From Paraphysoderma sedebokerense (lineage: Eukaryota > Blastocladiomycota > Physodermatomycetes > Physodermatales > Physodermataceae), in contig JAHLJZ010000013.1 in assembly GCA_025602915.1 (NCBI GenBank), forward strand, positions 62,001 through 126,000: 64,000 nucleotides of DNA, given 5' to 3'. The notes below the pieces were generated by a model that did no database searches, was not told the DNA's origin, and worked only from the letters and a program-made list of their open reading frames with translations. The translations under genes and the position numbers were made by a program. How positions within the stretch are numbered: the stretch's first letter is position 1; each line of letters opens with the position of its first letter. Below, one piece after another: positions 26,539 to 37,260 of the stretch.

Positions 26539-28148
26539 CTAAGCCTTAAATACAGAATCAATTGGATCTTCCTCCAACGCATTTTCTTTCTTCTTGACCT
26601 TCGTTTCCACTTGTTGCTTCATTCTCTCCTTGTACTTGACGCTCTTGGCTTGTTTCTCCATTAACCTTATCTTTGTAGGCGTAACGTAATCATCATTTGA
26701 CCACATCGTTCGACCACCAAAAGAGCCATCGAAAACTTTAATCGGCGTCAATACAAATCGAGGTCCAATTTCGGTTAATGTGATGGGTTGGTTGGTAGCT
26801 TTTGAAGGAGTGGCACCAGGGGAAGGTGAGACTTGGTAATTACGGAACCATATTTTATTGTCGGCGACAGTAAAACTAATGATATGATCGATAAAAGGCT
26901 TAGATTTGCGGTGACCCCGGGGTGTATTGAATAGCTACGAAGAAACAACGCAAAATCATTGCCAATTAGCTCATTGATCCTCAAGATCTCAAGGCATTAA
27001 TAAATCTATGATAGAAATTGATACAAACATGTTTAAGGACTTCTTTCATGAGCATAAGATGCGGTTCTGAGTCGAAATTCTTATCGAAAGATAATAAAGG
27101 ACGTGAACCTTTCAATGCGTTTCCAGTCAACTTCAACTCATCCATCGTATGAACTGCGAAAAAGAATAAGTCGGTTAGAGATCCAAACTAAAAGACAATT
27201 AGCATGCTGTGTTATAACGTACTGTTCAACACATGAAACTTAATGCTAGGGCCGTTAGGAGCCTTGCTCATCCACATGTACAAATCTTGCTTTCTCCTTA
27301 CTTCGAAGAAAATGCAGTTATTACAATTCGACAGTTCGCACAATTCATTCAAAATTTGAAGATTGTTCTTTGAATCAATTTTGGCATCTTTTTTCGAGTG
27401 GGGCAACAATGCGTTCAAATCATTAAACAAATGACGGTGTCTAAAAGGTTGCAAGTTAGTTGGACTGAAATTTATCCAACACAATTTGTATATCAAGAAT
27501 GTTATCTACTTACTGATGATTGATTCCACGACTAGAGATCAACAAGACTCGTTGTTTTGCTCTATTACGCCATTTTTCCGCTGACGGTGCATTTTCTTCA
27601 TCAACGCCATTATCATCATCTACTTCCATTTCTCCATTCTCAGCGCCATCATCGTTACCATCATCTTCCACATCATCTTCGTCTTCTTCTTCACTATCCA
27701 AAGCAGCACTCGCTCTCTCCAACAATGCCTTCTTACCACTAAGTACTGAAGAAGCATTCAATTTACGTTCAATTTCTTCGATCGACATTGTTTCGTCAAT
27801 TTCTAATTCAGAGTCATCATCCGATTCAGAATCGACTTCAATTTCTGGTCTTTTTTGAGGTTGCTCCTGAACTTCTTGAACTTCCAATTCAGCGGACAAT
27901 TCTGGCTCAGCTTCAAGAGACACAGAAGATTCAGCAACTTGAGTCTTTGGAGTTTTAGGTGGAGTAACCGGTTTAGAGACTTTATTGTTTCGTTTGGGTT
28001 TCTTGTTCTTTCCGGATTTCGCAATCGTTGGTGGACTCGTCTTGGGTACGGGTTTAGCTTCTCCTTCTTGCGATTTCTTCACTTTGGGTTCAGCGGACTT
28101 AGACATAGCGCCTGATTTTGGTTTGTTGGTTGACTTGCTTTTCGCCAT
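26539..28148 (-). CDS. BRX1: Ribosome biogenesis protein BRX1 (Brix domain)
   Basis: The first exon has a long Lys/Pro-rich and then acidic extension (MAKSKSTNKPKSGAMSKSAE; later an ESDDDSELEIDE block and a run of Asp/Glu). The Brix domain starts at KQRVLLISSRGINHQ and continues across introns with RHRHLFNDLNALLPHSKKDA, LCELSNCNNCIFFEVRRKQD, LYMWMSKAPNGPSIKFHV, VHTMDELKLTGNALKGSRPL, LMLMKEVLKHLFNTPRGH and ADNKIWFRNYQ. It finishes with RFVLTPIKVFDGSFGGRTMW and a Lys-rich tail. BRX1 works in the nucleolus with EBP2 in 60S subunit and 27S pre-rRNA maturation. The roughly 190-residue N-terminal extension is longer than in yeast BRX1. A CACGTGAC element lies 83 bp upstream of its start. Confidence 0.93.
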
Positions 28149-28230
28149 TTGTAGATGATAAATGTATGATTGTGTAAGGTCAAAGTGAAGTATTTCTGGA
28201 CGAACTAGTCAGTTCCATGTTTATCACAGG

Positions 28231-28236
28231 CACGTG
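28231..28236. promoter_or_regulatory. CACGTG E-box upstream of BRX1
   Basis: The palindrome is flanked as CACGTGAC, i.e. GTCACGTG on the strand of BRX1, within its presumed promoter. The same octamer recurs in three other promoters of this window. Confidence 0.45.
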
Positions 28237-28389
28237 ACAACGCGCCATAGCGACACACGTTCTGGGTTCGCATCGTAAAGCAGTGCGGAGCTTGGCTTAT
28301 CAATACGACAGACATATTTACAAAGACATTATTTATTACTGAAAAATAAAAATAAAGAAAACTTTTAAGGGATTACAAAAAATACAATT

Positions 28390-31300
28390 CTAATTCGTCT
28401 TTTTATCTTTTCCTTCACCATCGAAATTTTCATAACCTTGATAACCATGCGGATTGGCTTCCCTGATTAACTTCAAAAACACTTCTTCCAATGTCGTTTG
28501 GGAAATACCCCATTGAGATATCAATTTTGTTCCTTCTGTTTCCAAATATTTTACGAAAGCAGGGATACGCGGGATAGCGCTAATGGGGAACTGGTATATC
28601 AATGAACCAGCAGAGTCATCTTCAATGTTGGCCTCGGGAACTTGAGCAGCGACAATTTCTTTGACTTCCGGCGATTTCGTTTGTGTGGTTGTAAGAGAGA
28701 TTCGATATCCGGCACCGAACTTATTCTTAAGGTAAATAGAGTTGCCGAGAGCTACAAGTCGTCCGTGAGCTTGAATAGCAATAACATCGCCGAGGATATC
28801 AGCTTCTTCCATAGAGTGAGTAGTCTGCAATTGAGATAATCACACGTTAGATGAGAAAAACGAAAGTTGCAAATACTTGAAGAAACATTTCATACCATCA
28901 CGACAATGCGGCCTGTTTTGAACTTCTCTAAGAATGACCAGACATGTCGTCGATTCACAGGATCCATACCAGTAGCTGTGTAAAAGACAATAATGTTAGA
29001 TCAGTTATTAACAACGTCGCCATAAGCAAATTCACTTACTCGGTTCATCCAAGAACACAATTTTGGGGTCTCCAATAGTTGAGATGATCACCGAAAGTCG
29101 ACGTTTCATACTGTGAACACACATTAATAAACTGTTGACTCCAATCTGGTCGGCAGTGGCACTAGTACATACCCTCCACTATAAGTACCCGCTCGTTGAT
29201 CTTTGACTTTAGTTAATCGCACCGCTTCCAATCGTTCGTCAATGACCTTTCTAATTTCAGCTCTACTTAATCCTTTTAAGCCACCGTACAGCTCAATATG
29301 CTCTTCAGCAGTCATATCAGGGAATAAAATGTCGTGTTGAGGACAGACTCCCATCTTCAAAAACAGATAAAATAAATAAGAAACCAAAACAAAACTGCGA
29401 AGTCATCAAAATACAACGTGTTCATCTAAACAAACTTACCATAGCTCGAATTTGATCCATACCGCTGGAAATAGTGTGTCCGTAAATCAAAGCATCACCT
29501 TGCGTCGGCGGTGTCATTCCCGAAAGAATATTCATCGTAGTCGATTTACCTATGCCCCAATGGTCTCGCCTTAGCCACTAATTCTTGTGGTGTAATTGAA
29601 AAAAAAAGACGAACCTGCTCCATTTTGACCCAATAACGCTAGTAGTTTTCCTTCTTCGAGACCTAGACAGATACTTTTCACGGCAACTTTATCGGTTTTT
29701 GTTTTTCTCCACCAGGATTGACGGTAAACCTTTCGTAAACTGATGATGCGAACGGGAAGGTTCAAGCCTATAAAGTAATGATGAGTATTCGATGTGCACC
29801 AAGTGATATAAAATGAAGGAAAGAGATGACAAACTTTCATTAAAAACCTTCACTCGTTCCTTTTTAACATCATCATCGGTGTCGGGGTTATTTTCGGGTG
29901 TAGGGTTGAATCGTGCGATCTCCTTTAACCAATTTGCCATATTTGCAGTTGTAATAGTTTTGAAACCCCAAAAAGACGGAGTAAGGAAGAACCATGGCAC
30001 ATGTCGATTGCCAAATTCATCGGGAACCACCTTGTCACAGTACCTAAGAAGGCGAACATCAAGTTGAATATTTATGGAGAGAGGACGCCTCCAAGAAGTT
30101 ATCGTACCAAGTCAAGGCATAGTATATGCCAATATTCATCAACATCAAGTACCAAGAAACAACGGGACGTGGAACAGTTGGCTTTCGACCTGTGTTGTCG
30201 TAGATGGGTAGCAGGTTGTCGGGTATGTCAGCATTCAAAGCAGCTCCATTGAAGCCAGGACCTGAGGTTTTTGTGAGTACAAGTTTGATACGATGCCTCG
30301 ATGATTAATGAGAGGAAATCAGGCAATTTACCCTTGATGAACGTGTCGGTCAACACGTCAAAGCGGCCAGTAGTCAATGAACTAATATCTAAGAAAATTT
30401 TGCCGAAGTTGAAGAACGGCAAATGCATAAGGACTACGAAATAACACAAGGTTTAGTTGAAGCCCATTTTGAGATAAGTGATGCAATATCATATACCGTA
30501 GTAGAATGCTGGGTTGGTATTGGCATCAAACCAAATGTAGCCAACGAAAGCGCTGGAGAAGGCAAAACTCTGGAAAACCAAGCCGATGATAAACAGAAAC
30601 ATGCCAATGAGCAGTGTGAATTGTTAAGGCAGTAAGATGAACATGGAAGGAGTGCATTCTAAAGGGGAAAATTCCGAAAAAGGATATCTGCTACTCTCGC
30701 CCTTCTGACTAGAGTGGTGATGAAAAAAGCCAATGACACCATTGCCATTCCGAACAAAAAGAAGGTGAAGAACATGACCTGAAATGAGACGGAGTTACGT
30801 TAACCAAGGGAAATGGAAATGGGAACAATAACAACGAATAATTTGTAATACGCACGCCGAAATCAGTCTCCCTGAATACTGTAAAGTTGCATGCATGTCC
30901 CAAAGCAACGGTTACAAGCGAACTAATAATAACCAGCACCATTTGTGATAACAGCCAACTAAACCAGTAAACAGAATCTTTCAACCCCATCACTGCCATG
31001 GCATGTCTTAGTTTCATTTCCTTTTCGGTGACAATATTCTGTAACACGCTAATAAAAATAACCATAGCACTGCAGAAAAAGAACATTGCACCAAAAGTTG
31101 AGACGACACCATCAGGTAAATTCGTGGGTTTGACTTTTGGCCAGTCTTTTAATTGAATGTCGATGTCGGAACGGTCGAGGGGCGGGTTGTCAGTGGTCAA
31201 AAACTGTGCTGGAGCTGACACAGCGTTAGCCGTATTCGTGACAGAAAGGATAGCTTCGTCTAAGCCTCGAACCAGTGGAAGAATGCCGATATCGTAAACA

Positions 31301-32255
31301 TCTGAGCCATTGATACTGAGGGAAGTGTTGTACCAAATTTGATAGCGGACATTGGGGGGACCACTTGAGAAATGAACACCTAAACGGAGATATCAGATAA
31401 GCAGAACGCAAACCATAATCAGAACGCAAAACCATCAGCGTACCAAAGTAAGTCATGTTCGGGAAATTCACTGTGTAATTGTAAATGTGTTCTGCAGACG
31501 GAACAGCGACAATTCCGTGTTCCTTTGCAGGGGGTTTGGTGATGTCTTAGAGAGTTTAAGTTGTGAGCGGCTGTTGAGTTGTAATACCATTCGACTCTAC
31601 GTGATCTTACCATATTCTCCGGCTTCTACTTTCAAATCTCCACCATCTCGGTCATTATTCCTCTTCGCAAACGAGGTCATGTACAATCTGGTCAAATCGT
31701 CATTTGGAGCATACCTAGATTGGTTTTATAACATATGGCAATCCATATTAAATCAACTTCTCTGGTAAAGTGTGTACCACCAATGTCGCTTGAATTATAC
31801 ACTTACATTAAAGTAACGCAAGGTTGACCAATGATCTCAGCCTACGCGATCATACTTTGTTAGCGTTGCATATTTCGGTTCATATGTCGATTGTAGCCCA
31901 TACCTGACATTTCTTCAGCCCTTGTAACGGGTATTTTAAAGGATAGGGAATATCTCTGCTATCCCTCGCGGTTTGCAGTTTTTGCAGAACGAGCAACAAG
32001 ACCATGAACAAGATTGGAGCGAAAAGCGATTGAGCTAGCGTTGATTTTCTGTATCGTATCTATGGGGTCAAGATGGTCAATACTAGTTATCATTGCGATT
32101 GAAATGGATTGAGTTGTGAGATTAGCTGGTAAGTGTGTGGGGAGTGTTACCTGGAGAATGGTGTTGCGCTTCAACATGATGAGCAGTTGAGCGACCCAGT
32201 TCACCAGAGCGGCGACAGGAGCGGCGACAGGAGCGGCGACAGGAGCGGACGACAT
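28390..32255 (-). CDS. Half-size ABC transporter, ABCA type
   Basis: Starts [20 protein letters not shown] then [19 protein letters not shown], a cytosolic N-tip, and a first membrane span ([17 protein letters not shown]). A large extracytoplasmic loop follows, then the ABC2 membrane block ([59 protein letters not shown] and more). The single nucleotide-binding domain begins [15 protein letters not shown]. Walker A is GQNGAGKST, split by an intron with a GTTCGT donor. Then come [15 protein letters not shown], signature TYSGGMKRRLSV, Walker B IVFLDEPTTGMDP and switch TTHSMEEAD. Length about 850-900 residues. ABCA proteins move lipids across membranes. Animal ABCAs are full-size; this half form resembles those of amoebae and plants. 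The substrate is unknown. Twelve or more exons. Confidence 0.88.
32207..32250. repeat. 12-bp coding minisatellite (PVAA repeats)
   Basis: Three perfect copies of GAGCGGCGACAG (32207-32242) plus a partial fourth lie in the first exon of the ABCA gene, coding PVAA repeated. The unit is a multiple of three, so copy-number change keeps the frame. Confidence 0.92.
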
Positions 32256-32915
32256 GCTGAGCGACCGGTAAAGGGGAGTGGAGTGGTGGTGAGAAGGGCG
32301 GATGTGATGGTGGATGATGGAGGAAGTGGAATGTGGATTATGTAAGTGCGCGATACGACACAGACCGTGTGCTTTGCCTCTTGCATCTTCATGGATCGGG
32401 GGAATCCATTCCGCTCGCCCCGATTGACTCCTTGCCTCCAATGGCCATGTCTGCTGTATGCATCTGCATATCTATGTATCGATGTGTCTAGTATGTATCT
32501 ACATTCACATCCACATATCCTCTTGCTATGTGCATAACCACTTGCTTCGTCTCAGGGGTGGCTGGGAAGCAAACTCTGATCTGCCGGTCGTGCTTACAAG
32601 TCGCCTCCTCTTTCCGTGCTTTTCAAATGATATCTTGCCAAATCCATTTACACTTGCATTCTATATTGTAAACAAACCCTTTATTGTCTCTCACAACTAA
32701 ATTTTATGCAACAACGAGGAATCTGGCAATCATGTAATAAAATTGAATATTCGTGCCGATTGTTCAAAGGAACAGTTAACCCATCACCACTGACGCCCAA
32801 CATAAATTGCGGTCCGCTTCATTTCCGCTGATATAACATTGCCGTCCTCGTCGCTGATTTTATAAAATCTCACAAGTCTTAAATTCTTCGTTCTGTCATC
32901 TCAAATTCTGTAATA
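32256..32915. promoter_or_regulatory. Divergent intergenic region, ABCA / cysteine protein
   Basis: The two flanking genes start on opposite strands about 660 bp apart. Short open frames at 32346-32700 show no conserved features and are not called. A TATA-like box is placed near the cysteine-protein start. Confidence 0.5.
32861..32868 (+). promoter_or_regulatory. TATA box of the cysteine-protein gene
   Basis: TATAAAAT sits 55 bp before the ATG at 32916, a normal core-promoter spacing. Confidence 0.5.
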
Positions 32916-33823
32916 ATGTCATTCCCTCCTCCCGCCCCAACTGCTTCTTCTGTCCCAACCGCGAACGGCCAGTTACCAGTTTGTCAGTCATGGGCCCCGC
33001 AACCGGCAGCCCTTCCTGCCAGTACTTAAATTTTTTTTTGGATCAAGGGTCTTCCGTTGAAACCCACTCACCTTGCATTTTATTGTGTATTAGACACTCC
33101 TCAATTCACAGTCCTGGGATGTTTGTCCTCACCTCTCGGCTTCTTCTGCTCTGCCGACCAAGGTATGTTGAAAATCAGGATTTTCACTGTGCTGTAAACC
33201 ATTTTGTCCTCCAGTCGCCTAACTGACGTGGCCTCTCCGCTTGAATATAATTAAAATGGAATAAAGCTACTGCAAGCCAAACTCCGACCTGTGCTATCGT
33301 TGACTGGAATCAGCAGTGTAGTCGACAAGCAACTCCTTTACTTCTGCCCCCTAATAATACTCCATCACGGGTACAGTTTGTGGGTTGTATATCTCAGAAC
33401 GCAACAGACACCAGTTTCAGATGTTATCCTGCTCAATCAATACCGGCACAACCTGGTGCGGATCCTCAGAGCTTCCCTTGTACAGCTGGTAGGCTACCTC
33501 CCGCCTTTCAATCTGTGAATTAAACTAGGCGGGCATTTATTAACTGCATTCAATTCTTCTTTTCCCTGAATATGTTTAGCTGCCCCGCCTCCGGAGGCGT
33601 CTCCTTCTGGATCACCCCAATCATCCCCTACACCCAACCCCAAAACCGACGACAAAGAAGCGAAAAAGACTTCTAACGCACAGTCGGCTCACTCTATTTC
33701 AATGTTTGGTCTTGTAAGCTGATTTTTCTGTTTCTCACTATAGTCAGGCTGAAAATTAATATTCATTCTTTCCGACAGGTTTCCTTATTGCTCCTGGTTC
33801 CAACGATTATCGGTGGAATTTAA
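32916..33823 (+). CDS. Small Cys/Pro-rich protein with two repeat modules and C-terminal hydrophobic tail
   Basis: Five exons (32916-33021, 33094-33162, 33267-33488, 33580-33713, 33779-33823) keep frame exactly and give 191 residues. Module A (about residues 21-58): PVC, LPANTPQF, GCLSSPLGFFCSADQ. Module B (about 65-115): PTC, LPPNNTPSRV, GCISQNATDTSFRCYPAQ. Both follow P-x-C ... LP.N.TP ... GC.S......F.C..xQ, so the protein looks like an internal duplication. A Pro/Ser/Lys linker follows, then SMFGLVSLLLLVPTIIGGI at the very end, resembling a GPI-attachment signal or tail anchor. No N-terminal signal peptide is visible from this ATG; a missed upstream exon is possible. I recognise no family. 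Its neighbour is a membrane-anchored glycosidase, which fits a cell-surface location. Confidence 0.65.
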
Positions 33824-34139
33824 TCTCCTGATGTTATTAGATGATGTTAGATTCATTTGTTCGATTTGTTAAAAGAAGTTCGCTGTATCACTTAGAAATG
33901 TCACTTTCCCAATAAATAATGTTTGTATGACGAACCGTCCCCGAGTGTTGTGCTTAATTAAAATTCGACGCTCGGATTGGACGCCATTCCTTAGTAACAC
34001 CTGACGCCTGTCAATCTGCCCTATCACGCTATTTCCGCTGCCATTCTCGAATAATGCAGGACTGCAGATTATATTAGATGGAATGCCGGTCTCTCGCAAC
34101 TAGTTATCGTCTTATTCTTTCAGAAACAGCCTAATATTT
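33824..34139. other. Intergenic before the GH26-like gene
   Basis: No gene seen. An open frame on the minus strand (33869-34099) has no recognisable feature. Confidence 0.5.
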
Positions 34140-35840
34140 ATGTCTGAATCGCCTAAGAAACCATCCGGAGCCAAACGGAAGATATTTCGGTTTCTCTTAA
34201 TCTTATTCGTGGTCGCATTACTAGCTGTCGGGGTATTGGCAATCCTTCATTTCACTAATACCGTTAAGCTACCCTTTCTTTCATCGAACAGTGAATTCAG
34301 CGCTGGTGGTTCTGACAATAGTATGTTCAAACCAATATAACGATTTTCAGTCGATAACTTGAACAGAACGCTGACTCTCTTGGTCGATTCAATTCAGGGA
34401 ATGGCGGTAGCACAGATAAATCAGCACCAGGAAACAGTCCGCCTGCAGAAGCAGACAACCCTAACATAAAAGGACCGAGGTCAATTTGTGAGTATTCAAT
34501 AGTCACAGCTTTCTTATTTCTCCTTGCTATCATTAACCAAATTCATTCCCCTTTGTAAGCTTTCTTGAACAAAAAGGCCGTTCCGCCAGCAAATGGTATC
34601 ATGTGGGGAGCATATGTGTACGGTGATAAAATTAATTGGGGAACTACCGTTGCCGAATACAATTCAAGGATCGGATATAACATGGCAAACATTGGGATTT
34701 TTGTGACAACCGAAGGAGCTTCAGAGAGAGTCGATGAAGCCATTTTGATGGATGCAGCAAGAAATGCCCAGCGAACGGGCGCAGTGTTAACGGTTTCTTG
34801 GGAGCCCGTATGTATCCAGACTTTGATCAATTTAACTGTCAGAGAATATTAAGTGACGGATCTATACTATTTTCAGTTCGGTGGTCTCAATACTGTGACA
34901 GATGCCTACGTGAACAACATGGTTCGCTTACTCAAGGACATCAATGCAATGGGTGTTCCTGTTATCCTTCGTTGGTGTGAGTATTTCACAGAAAAACTCT
35001 GGCTTTTGCAATCTACACAAACATTACTTGGCTCTTCAACATTGATTAATTCCTTTTCGTAATAGGTCACGAAATGAATGGTGGTTGGTACATATGGGGC
35101 CAGAAGCCTGCTCTCTACAAGTCCACCTGGATCCGAATGGCTCGCGCTGTGAAAGAGAATTGTCCGCTGACCAGTTTGATGTGGGCTCCTAACAGCAGTA
35201 ACGGAACGCCTTTCATAGGTCCGCAGTCTCCTAGAGCTGGTTCGGCCGAATACAATCAGCTCGATACCAATGGTGATGGAAGATGGGATATTAACGATGA
35301 TCCATTTGCCCCTTATTATCCGGGTGATGAGGTTTGGCGTTTCAATATTTTCATCTAGCTGCCAATTCATGCTTAACTGAAAAATATCATTATTAGTATG
35401 TCGATTGGGTGGGCTTGTCTCTTTTCTACTACGGCACCAGCTTCCCATTTAATGAAAATCTCATCGTTCCGCAAAACTACATGACTGAAATATTGACTGG
35501 CACTGCTTCCAATACACCTGCTGTTTCGTTTTACGATGAATACGCTATAAAACGAAACAAATTCCTCGCTGTCGCTGAGACATCCGCCCCATTCTATATT
35601 GGTTCTGGTGTCACTGGATTAACTGATCCTCTTCGCGGGAAAAGAACTTGGTGGAATCAACTTCTTGGTGATGAAACGCGATCTCGCTTCCCTGCTTTGA
35701 AATTGGTGAACTGGTTTGAATTTAAGAAAGATGAGGACCGTAGTTCTAGAGATTTTGCTATTACGAATAGTACAACCATTGTCAATGCATTTAAGGAGGA
35801 CATATCTAAGTGGCCGGTAGTTTTCGCGAAAGGGGGTTAG
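34140..35840 (+). CDS. Membrane-anchored glycoside hydrolase, GH26 (beta-mannanase)-like
   Basis: A basic N-terminus (MSESPKKPSGAKRK) precedes one hydrophobic span (FRFLLILFVVALLAVGVLAI), a type II membrane anchor. A Ser/Pro/Gly linker leads to the catalytic domain: NGIMWGAYVYGDKINWGTTV, FGGLNTVTDAYVNNMVRLLK, GVPVILRW, then CHEMNGGWYIWGQKPALYKS whose Glu fits the acid/base residue of GH26. DTNGDGRWDINDD is a calcium-loop-like insert followed by YYPGDEYVDWVGLSLFYYG. FLAVAETSAPFYIGS carries the candidate nucleophile Glu. The end is VNWFEFKKDEDRSSRDFAI and a short helix. Family members cleave beta-1,4-mannan or related glucans outside the cell; substrate here is not known. Six exons with short introns; all junctions keep frame. 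Confidence 0.82.
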
Positions 35841-37260
35841 AGCGTAGGGTTGTATATTTCGCAGAATTTGTATTTAAGTGGTATTTTAAATCATAATCAA
35901 AGTTGCTTTCGAGGAATTCCCTAAAACTTTCCAGCTTCCTTATATATATACTCGTTGCTTAGTCGGTGAACTTGGTGGGAATTCGGAAGGCAAACGTATG
36001 AGAACGGAATGTTTTGAAGTTGAAATTTGTGCAATGGTCGGAAAAGCTGATTGATGAAAGCGGCGATTAAACGGTCTGGATCACAGTTGCGCAGAAATTC
36101 TCGCGGTCAGGTGGTCAGCCACACTTTAGTGTGTTTTTGCCGATAGACCAATAATTTGAAAAAATATCACAGGTTTGCCCAAGCGAGTATCAGAACTTCG
36201 CGGTATTGAATGTGAACTGCGTCATGGGGTTATCTATGGTTTAAAAATATGATATTCTCTGGGTCCAATGACATTCATTACAGGTAGGCGCCGGGCAGTA
36301 GCAAATGAGAAGTTGCCCTGTCCGTGCTTGAAGCCAGAGAGATATCGCAAGAATGTGTTTGTTAAGCAATTTGTCAGGATGGACAATAATGCAATGCCAA
36401 ACATTACAAAATAGGCCACTATAGAAATGTCTATCGAATGATACAGGGTCATTACTCTAGCATTGAGCAAGCCACTTCCAGCACACCAAGACCCGCTCAA
36501 TGACACAGACACCTATTGTTTGACATAATATCTAAAACGGAAACGCATGGAAGGTAATATTAAAAGCGAAGGGAGATAGTAGTAATCATTGCCCGCACAC
36601 ACAAAAGATTCACATCAGTCGAGATCAGCAGAGACTATATTGCACACCGCTTTAGTGACTATCGCCATTGTCCACTGCTTTCATATTGGGCCCATAGTAA
36701 TCTCCCTGCCTCCGTCACGCCACTCCCTCCGCTTTGGCTCCGGTTAGTTTTTTTCCTCTCCGATACCGTTCTCTTTGCTCTGCGTTGGAATTCTCATTCC
36801 GGTTGGTTTTGTGAATATGTAAGTATGGCATGTGTGCCTTTTCTTCCTCATTCTTGGTTCGTCTGTTCATTGGGCACTTGGGGTGTCCGACTTCATTTGG
36901 GGCTTTGCGCTTTTAGTCCGGATCGTCGTTAATTCATATTTAGCCTTTTGATGTCATAACATCAAGACCCCTTGTATTTAACTTACTACTTTCATTATAT
37001 CGTTTATTTTTGAATTTCCCTCATTCCCTTGACTATTCATTAATTTTGATGCACCCCCTTTCGTGAAATTTCTGTGGCAAATTCGGGCTGAACTCACAAT
37101 ATTTTTCCGTCGTTTCCGTTGTTTACCCTTAGAATCCTTGTGATGCTCTCATAGTCAACCAACATCAACAAAAGTTGTTTGTACTGTAATTATTTCGCTT
37201 TATCATCCGACTTATCCAAAAATCCGTCACAGTTTGGACATTAGTCCGGACAACTCAACA
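35841..37260. other. 1.4-kb intergenic region upstream of OGT
   Basis: Contains one doubtful minus-strand reading frame (listed apart). From about 36700 to 37230 the + strand is pyrimidine-rich with many TTT/CCTC tracts, typical of a long fungal 5' leader and promoter. No other gene is supported. Confidence 0.5.
36234..36512 (-). CDS. Doubtful small membrane protein or last exon
   Basis: An open frame of about 92 codons is preceded by a possible 3' splice site (ACAATAG) and lacks its own ATG at the 5' edge. It contains one convincing hydrophobic span (IVAYFVMFGIALLSILTNCL) and ends REYHIFKP. An upstream exon with a start codon was looked for at 36520-36720 without a clear solution. It may be the terminal exon of a small minus-strand gene or chance. 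Confidence 0.25.
   Translation of the reverse strand: MSVSLSGSWCAGSGLLNARVMTLYHSIDISIVAYFVMFGIALLSILTNCLTNTFLRYLSGFKHGQGNFSFATARRLPVMNVIGPREYHIFKP

Noticed and set aside
27520-27858. Long Ser-rich + strand frame opposite BRX1
   Set aside because: It is the antisense of an acidic Asp/Glu repeat section; such regions give false open frames on the other strand.
32346-32700. Two overlapping short + strand frames in the ABCA upstream region
   Set aside because: Cys/His/Ile-rich without domains or splice support; likely chance in promoter DNA.
37234-37260. Earlier start of the OGT frame
   Set aside because: The codon there is TTG; the first ATG in frame is at 37261.
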